NCBI GenBank assembly: GCA_021030905.1
Contig: JAGFMI010000017.1
Span: 868,001-932,000, forward strand
Source of the DNA: Pyrenula massariospora
Taxonomy: Eukaryota > Ascomycota > Eurotiomycetes > Pyrenulales > Pyrenulaceae
DNA length: 64,000 nt
Reading direction: 5' to 3'
A program made the position numbers and the translations under genes. This document shows, piece by piece, positions 58,640 to 64,000 of this stretch. The notes below the pieces were generated by a model. That model searched no databases and had not been told where the DNA came from. It saw only the letters and a list, made by a program, of their open reading frames with translations. The stretch's first letter is position 1. The number at the start of each line of letters is the position of its first letter.

Positions 58640-60200
58640 TCAGCTATACCAGCCGTTGTTTTGCCATCGCATCTTCTCATGGTTAGCATCAACTTTAGGA
58701 GTGGCCTCAGGATAGAGGCCTTAACGACGGAGACTCACGTAACTAGCATCCAATTTCTCCAAAGCTTCCACCCCCAGATTTGCAGCATCAAGTGCAATCT
58801 CTTCCTTCATAATGTCAATAGCCCGTTGCACACCATCCCTCCCGTACGCATTCGCATACATAAATGGCCGTCCTATCCCTACGGCTCTCACTCCCAAAGC
58901 GAGTAGCTTCAGTACATCCGTCCCGTAGCGCACTCCACCGTCTGCATAGACTTCTAGTTCCTTAAAAATCTCCGGTGCTTGTTCGTATATCTCTATAGCA
59001 GCTTCCATCGCGGATGGTGAGGTGTCGAGTTGACGGCCGCCATGGTTGGAGAGGAAGATTGCCGGTGCACCCGCTGCGATGGCAAGGCGTGCATCCTCCA
59101 CAGTGGTTATGCCTTTAGGAATGATGGGAAGAGATGTCTGGTTTTGAAGGTGTTTATAGAGATCCCACTATCAATAGAATTAGAGCGGGCTCTTTCTGCA
59201 GGACATGGATCAACTTACAGTGAGCTTGGTGAACCTGGAAGTCCTGAATAATGACACTATCAGTAAACTATTCTGTCAATCCTCTTCTGGCGATTGCGTA
59301 CTCTGAATAGACTCCAAACCGATGAGCTCGCTGCCGATCACCAGATGCTGGGGCATCGGTGGTCAGAACGAAAGCTTTGTATCCCGATCTTTCAGCTCTG
59401 CGCATGACAGCATAGGTCTTTGTGATATTGTTTTCGACGTAGAGCTAGACATGTAATTAGTTTCGTACTTATTTCAATTTGAAGAATAATCTTACTTGTT
59501 GAAACAAGACTTGATTCTTCGTGCGCTTAGCAGCTGCGATTTCTTCGATCGAGAGATCTGCACGCATTGAAGGCTATCACGTTGTCAAAGCCGTGCCAGC
59601 TTTGAGCGGAGTCATTCTACCGGCTTACAACGTAAAGTATTTGCCCATCGCCAGCTGCTTGAACCAGGCCTCTCTCAGCATTCTCTGGATTTGCGTAGCT
59701 AGCCTTGGCTGCTGGGCTGATGAAAAATGGCGCAGAAAAGTTGTGTCCAAGAATGGTTGTGCTAACCGAGCTTCAACAGACTGTACCTAAGGGGCATCGA
59801 GAGACTGAACCTACCGTAAAGATTTCCTCACATTTGTAATATCAACAAGCACTCTTGGCCTCATAGTAATCCGACCAAAAACCTCTAGATTGTTTCTATA
59901 AGACCACTCTCCTCCAGCTGCATTCCGATACCAGGCGTACGAAGCGTCATCAAGGTATCGCCTCGCAGCCCACTCAAAGTCAGGAAGACCAAATATGGCG
60001 TCGAGGTCCGGTAGAGAACCAGGCGCAATGTCTCCGAGAGCATATTCGATGCTAAGAAAAGCCCGAGAAGTCAATGATGGCTTGTGAACTGATTCAATGG
60101 GGCACCAAAAATGTACATACCCCGTATCAGGCTCGTTGAGAAAGACGCGAGCCGTCAGCGACAAGGCCGCCAACGGCAGTAACAGCGAGAAGATGAGCAT
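58640..60200 (-). CDS. FMN-dependent 2-hydroxy-acid dehydrogenase/oxidase, probably secreted
   Basis: Eight exons: 60121-60200, 59815-60051, 59629-59761, 59496-59573, 59302-59444, 59219-59243, 58739-59167, 58640-58675, for 386 residues. Each junction keeps frame and restores family sequence. The N-terminus is a signal peptide (MLIFSLLLPLAALSLTARVF). Then come RITMRPRVLVDI, FFISPAAKASYANPENAE, QILYVPSMRADLSIEEI, QVLFQQLYVENNITKTY, AFVLTTDAPASGDRQR, PIIPKGITTVEDARLA, the catalytic SNHGGRQLD (His274), EVYADGGVRYGTDVLKLLALG and IGRPFMYANAYG, and the C-terminus is WQNNGWYS. FMN-binding and catalytic residues look intact. It should oxidise a 2-hydroxy acid such as lactate, with H2O2 as a possible product if it is an oxidase. 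Intron 1 (69 nt) is in frame without a stop. Confidence 0.9.
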
Positions 60201-61848
60201 TTAGAATATAGTAGAGAATAAATGGCAATTGGAACGATCAACAATGTATCAAGCTTATACCTTCAGTAAGTGAAGTATAAACGGTGAAATGAGGGTGTGA
60301 CTATCTCTTAGAACCATACTTATGCACCTTTTTCTGATTGGTCTCTCTTGGCCTGTGCCAACCCCAATTGATCTGAACAAGACGCGCTGAAAAGGGGGCC
60401 TCGAAATGCTCCATCGTCCCCATTGTCTAAGTTAGGTGCAGTCACCCATGACCATGTGGAACGGACCATACTGGGGAACCATAATAGAGATGACTGCTAT
60501 TCCAACGAGCAAGGTACAAGGGACTAAAGTCGATGTGACGTCCGGTTGTCAAGGTTGCGATCGAATCATCACGCCAGGGTAAGGGCGTGCCAGTGAAGCT
60601 TTAAGCGCGAGGCTGATTTGTGGGATGCCACCTGCAATTCTCAGGCAGTCCTTCGAATGAAGAATTGCAAAGTATTTGAATCGAGCCAGAGGGCAGACTT
60701 TATGGCACGCACTGAAATTCTAGGAATTCCAGAGTCCGCGGATTTTGAGATTGTTTTCACTCTTTACTGCCAACCAATAATGATTGTTGCGACGAGTCCA
60801 AAAAATGCCTCGCACCCCGCGGAAAACGGTGGTTGAAACAAGGAATCAATAGCGCACCATATCGCTTACTGTGGAATAGAGCGCATCACTGGCTCTTCCA
60901 TGCTGCCGGGGCTACTTGACATCGTGTTCGTCTGCTGATTCGTTACCCCGTAACCCACTTAAACAGAGTTTTTGCGCTGCGGCAGTATCGTGAGGCAATG
61001 CCCCTGATGCCTGTGCAAATCTTGGCATATCTGCACATCGATCTGTATATTGGAGCTACACCCCAAAATGACCCTCCCAGCCACTTGTTGACATGTCCGA
61101 CTCGGAAAATATGAGTATCTAAGCCTTATCACTAAAGAGCGGCTGATTTCAAAGGCTGACTCAACATTGTACTAACACCCTCTCGCTTGGGATCATGGCA
61201 ATCTTCGTGTCCCTGTTCCTTGCCTTTCACCTAAATAGATTGGCCAGATGCTCGGGTTTGAACCTCAATCTGGACCTCGTAAGCGAAGTGGTGAGCTTTC
61301 ACCATCCCCAAGCCCGGACAACTGATACTTCTTTCTACATACGACCATATTCGAGAATCTATCCAAAAATGGGCGCAAGAAGCGTCGCCGCTATCTGGCC
61401 GTATTTCAACAAAGGATACCTTGTTACCAAAGGAGGTGAGATGAATTTCCTGTTATGGGGCATGCCGCGAGGATGGTTAGATCCGAAGCTTAGCCGGCCG
61501 CAGCAGTTCCCTCGGCTGGTATTCCATTGAGGGGAAACCTTTATTTGGAGAAGCAATTGTTTCTATTCGCGATGAAGTCATTAGCACCGTCGTTGGTAAC
61601 GTCGCTCTCTAATTCAAGCTGTCTGCATACCCGGTCAAGATGGTTCGGACTCTATCTGAGCTTTCTCCACTAGTCCTTTGAGTTGCTCTGCAAAACGTAT
61701 TCTCCTTGACGTGCCCCCAAGCGCAATTCTCACAAGTAACTCCCGAACCTCAAGAGACCTACCCACTCTGCCTTACGAGCTACTACTACAAAACACCTCC
61801 TCCTCCTCTTTCCTCTTTCCTTCCCTCTTCCATCCCCGAACAGAAAAC
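60201..61848. other. 1.65 kb divergent upstream region
   Basis: It lies between the FMN enzyme gene (minus) and the GlcG-like gene (plus). One ORF, 61195-61530 (111 residues, hydrophobic start MAIFVSLFLAFHLNRLA), has no recognisable domain and is probably chance. The last 100 bp before 61849 is C/T-rich, as in many fungal promoters. Confidence 0.4.
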
Positions 61849-62340
61849 ATGCCAGACCCCCTAACAACCCCTTCACCCACGCTCACCCTCCCCGCCGCCC
61901 GCCTCGCAACCGCCGCCTGCGAGCGCAAAGCCCACTCCCTCCGCCTCCCCATGAACATCGCCCTCGTCGACTCGACCCTCCACCTCCTCTCCTTCGCCCG
62001 CATGCCCGGCGCAAAACTGACCAGCATCGACATCGCCATCAACAAGGCATTTACCGCCGCCGGGCACCGGGTGGGGACGCATACGTACAAAGAGGCGGTT
62101 TGGCCGGGGGGTGCGGCGTACGGGATCGATAAGAGCAATGGGGGGAGGTTTACGGTCATTGGGGGTGGGTTGCCGATCGTGCTTGATGGGGTGGTGGTTG
62201 GGGCCGTAGGATGTAGTACGGGGACGCCTGCGCAGGACCAGGAGGTTTCCCAGGCTGGGGTTGATGCTGTGATTGAAGAGTATAGGAAGCAGAAGGAGGG
62301 GAGGGGAGAAGTTAAGGCGAAATTATAGGATAGTAGAGAC
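61780..62340. other. C-to-G skew switch block 4
   Basis: At 61861-61920 the top strand has 36 C and 8 G. At 62161-62220 it has 31 G and 7 C. The switch is near 62055, inside the plus-strand GlcG-like gene. Confidence 0.85.
61849..62328 (+). CDS. GlcG/HbpS family (DUF336, haem-degrading-like) protein
   Basis: 159 residues; the start at 61849 follows a C/T-rich leader and AAAAC, and the domain starts soon after. Motifs: MNIALVDSTLHLLSFARMPGA (about 36-56), IDIAINKAFTAAGHR, GGRFTVIGGGLPIVLDGVVVGAVGCSTGT and DQEVSQAGVDAVIEEY. Family members are small oligomeric proteins, some binding haem or sensing redox state, others of unknown role beside glycolate/hydroxy-acid genes in bacteria. The nearest neighbour here is an FMN 2-hydroxy-acid dehydrogenase, an interesting echo of the bacterial glc grouping. 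Composition switches from C-ending to G-ending codons in mid-gene. Confidence 0.85.
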   Translation: MPDPLTTPSPTLTLPAARLATAACERKAHSLRLPMNIALVDSTLHLLSFARMPGAKLTSIDIAINKAFTAAGHRVGTHTYKEAVWPGGAAYGIDKSNGGRFTVIGGGLPIVLDGVVVGAVGCSTGTPAQDQEVSQAGVDAVIEEYRKQKEGRGEVKAKL

Positions 62341-62697
62341 ACGATATGGGTAAGGGGAGGGGAAGATAGGGCCATATCCACGTCCTCAGCCAGAATGCTG
62401 AAGGCACGTCATATCGGGATGTGTACAGTGTAATGCATATACACCTAATCTATTTCAATGAAAATACATCGAACAGAAACAATAGACATCTAGTGTCATC
62501 AGGGCAGGGAACAGCCTCGTGACGGGTTCTAGTTATTTATATTGCTCGACAAATAATCGACTTCGCTTTTCACGTATCTTGAGGACTTCACTGTCGTTTA
62601 CTCTCGAGTTAAGACTCCAGAGATACGATTTTGCCGTGCCACAAGCCTAGCCAGTATTATCTCGAGCCGGGACATAATTCCATTCCTGTCTGCCCTT
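62329..62697. other. Convergent 3' region
   Basis: About 370 bp between the GlcG-like gene and RPS10. No gene seen. Confidence 0.4.
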
Positions 62698-63334
62698 CTA
62701 AGACTGAGGAGGAGCCCCACGACCACGGCCGAAGCCTCCACGGAAAGACGGAGCAAAGCCACCAGGTGCGTCGCCTTCCTTGCCATCGCCCATTTCCCTA
62801 CGACGATAGCCCCCTTCACGGTCACCTCTCGGTCCGCCACGGCCACCGGGACGCCTGTCGCCACGGTCATCGCCGCCCATCATCCCGCGAGGTGGAGCGT
62901 GAGAGCGTTGTTGCTTGATGTGGGTGGCTGGCACGATCTCAGGTGGCAGATGGAGCCATTCACGGAGGTAGTCAAGACCTTCAGGAGTCAAGGTATAGTA
63001 GTAGTATTGCCAGGAGAACTGAGTCTTGAGGTAGCCGCGGGAAGTAAGAGACTGGCAGGCTTTGATAACCTGCGACCGGGTTAGCTCAAGTCTTTAATCG
63101 ATTAAAGCTATGAGAGACAGATGAAGTGGAGATTGTAGTGGCAGAACATACATAGAGATTCTTGGTGTCAATATCGCCGTGTTTTGGGAGGTTAAAATCT
63201 TTCTTAGCCACGAGTACACCCTCACGGAAAATGTACTCGTGGATCTTCTTGCGATCGGCCTTGGGGATAAGCCTGGTTTAATAATTAGCTTTCGAGAAAG
63301 ATGCTATGAAAGAATATAGGCTGGTCTCTTACAT
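62698..63334 (-). CDS. RPS10: 40S ribosomal protein eS10
   Basis: Three exons (63333-63334, 63152-63272, 62698-63069) encode 164 residues, the usual size. The start codon itself is split: exon 1 supplies AT and the first base of exon 2 supplies G (intron 63273-63332). The protein begins [20 protein letters not shown] and continues [16 protein letters not shown], then (after an 82-nt intron) [40 protein letters not shown] and [14 protein letters not shown]. It ends in an Arg/Gly-rich tail typical of eS10. It sits in the head of the small ribosomal subunit near the mRNA entry. An upstream intron near the start codon is common in fungal ribosomal protein genes. Confidence 0.95.
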
Positions 63335-63972
63335 TGTCGCGAGTTCCTGGCGCTCTTCGGGGAATCGCGTACAATGCGGGCGCTGTGGTCTTGATGTGTT
63401 CGTGTGAGGAATATTTGTTGCGTAGCAAATGCGTTTGTGGGCAGGCCTCAATTCGCCAAGGCAACTAATCCTCTTACGGTTAAAGCGCCACTCCCCGCCC
63501 TTGCCTTACCTTTGCGACTTGATCATCATCAACTTCTTTTTCAAACATACCATAGTCCTCAACTTGATCAAGGCGATATACGGATTGAGATCTCCGTATT
63601 GAGATTTATATCTCCACCTTTTTCGGTGGTAGTCAACTACGAGTAAACGAACGTTCGGAGCACAACTGCCACCATCACCCGGTCCTAACTATTGAGACTT
63701 CGCGATAATCTAGACCAGAAGACAGATCGAGCCGACCTAGGTCCCCGCAAGCATGGCGCCTGCTGTTTTCAATGTCTTAGTCTCTACATTCCATGGTCTC
63801 TCCCTTCCTCCAACTATATCTATACCGTTACGCGCCGAGGACACAATATCCGACCTACACGACTGTGTCACAGCTTTTCTCCCATCACAGCTCAATTCGC
63901 GGCTTCTTCTCGCAACTTCGAATAGTATACTTTATCCCTCTTCATGCTCAATCTCGTCACTCACTCCCAACC
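63335..63972. other. Divergent promoter region of RPS10 and the edge gene
   Basis: 638 bp between the split RPS10 start and the ATG at 63973. No ORF here has a domain. Pyrimidine-rich stretches (CTTCTTTTTC near 63530; CCTC near 63800) are consistent with promoter DNA. Confidence 0.4.
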
Positions 63973-64000
63973 ATGACCTCGTCTCGGTTCGTCTCTTCCC
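63973..64000 (+). CDS. Start of a gene cut by the window edge
   Basis: An ATG in a good context (CCAACCATGACC) opens MTSSRFVSS and runs off the window. Too short to identify. Confidence 0.3.

Noticed and set aside
1-64000. CRISPR arrays, insertion sequences or long terminal repeats
   Set aside because: No regularly spaced repeats, transposase, integrase or reverse transcriptase motifs were seen. I could not do a systematic self-alignment.

Overview
The window is nuclear DNA of a filamentous ascomycete (Pezizomycotina). The evidence is short introns of 42-120 nt with GTANGT donors, CTAAC-like branch sites and YAG acceptors, a non-reducing polyketide synthase, a HET-domain gene, and fungal orthologues such as Tsr1, Utp5, Bdf1 and Bet4. 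I cannot name the species; a lichen-forming or related lineage is possible but unproven. I rebuilt gene models by joining reading frames at splice sites, so many genes below have exact intron coordinates.

Layout. 1-8.2 kb is gene-poor: one phosphotransferase-like gene on the minus strand and unresolved ORFs. 8.27-16.75 kb is a small secondary-metabolism locus: a non-reducing PKS (SAT-KS-AT-PT-ACP, no releasing domain) and a cytochrome P450. I see no discrete thioesterase, transcription factor or transporter nearby. 17.3-46.7 kb is mostly housekeeping: Tsr1 (40S assembly), a small membrane protein, two small secreted proteins, a Dabb-domain protein, a Gyp5-type Rab GAP, Rab geranylgeranyltransferase alpha, an Ama1/Cdc20-type APC/C activator, an amidoligase-like protein, Utp5 (SSU processome), the BET protein Bdf1 and a coiled-coil HAUS4-like protein. 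47.9-60.2 kb is accessory again: a HET-domain gene, a 1705-residue adenylation-thiolation-membrane/hexapeptide (Pls-type) synthetase, and a probably secreted FMN-dependent 2-hydroxy-acid dehydrogenase in eight exons. 61.8-64 kb has a GlcG/HbpS-like protein, ribosomal protein eS10, and the first codons of a gene that leaves the window.

Most interesting points. (1) Four blocks centred near 20.6, 35.7, 51.0 and 62.05 kb switch abruptly from very C-rich to very G-rich on the top strand, inside genes of either orientation. This looks like an imprint of a DNA process (replication initiation or recombination) rather than coding need. (2) The PKS has Gly in place of the SAT catalytic Cys, Glu in place of the PT catalytic Asp, and no thioesterase. 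Its P450 partner lacks the usual I-helix acid. (3) The Pls-type synthetase couples an activating and carrier module to a membrane domain and could make an amide or ester polymer or conjugate. (4) Two genes have start codons at or across a splice junction.
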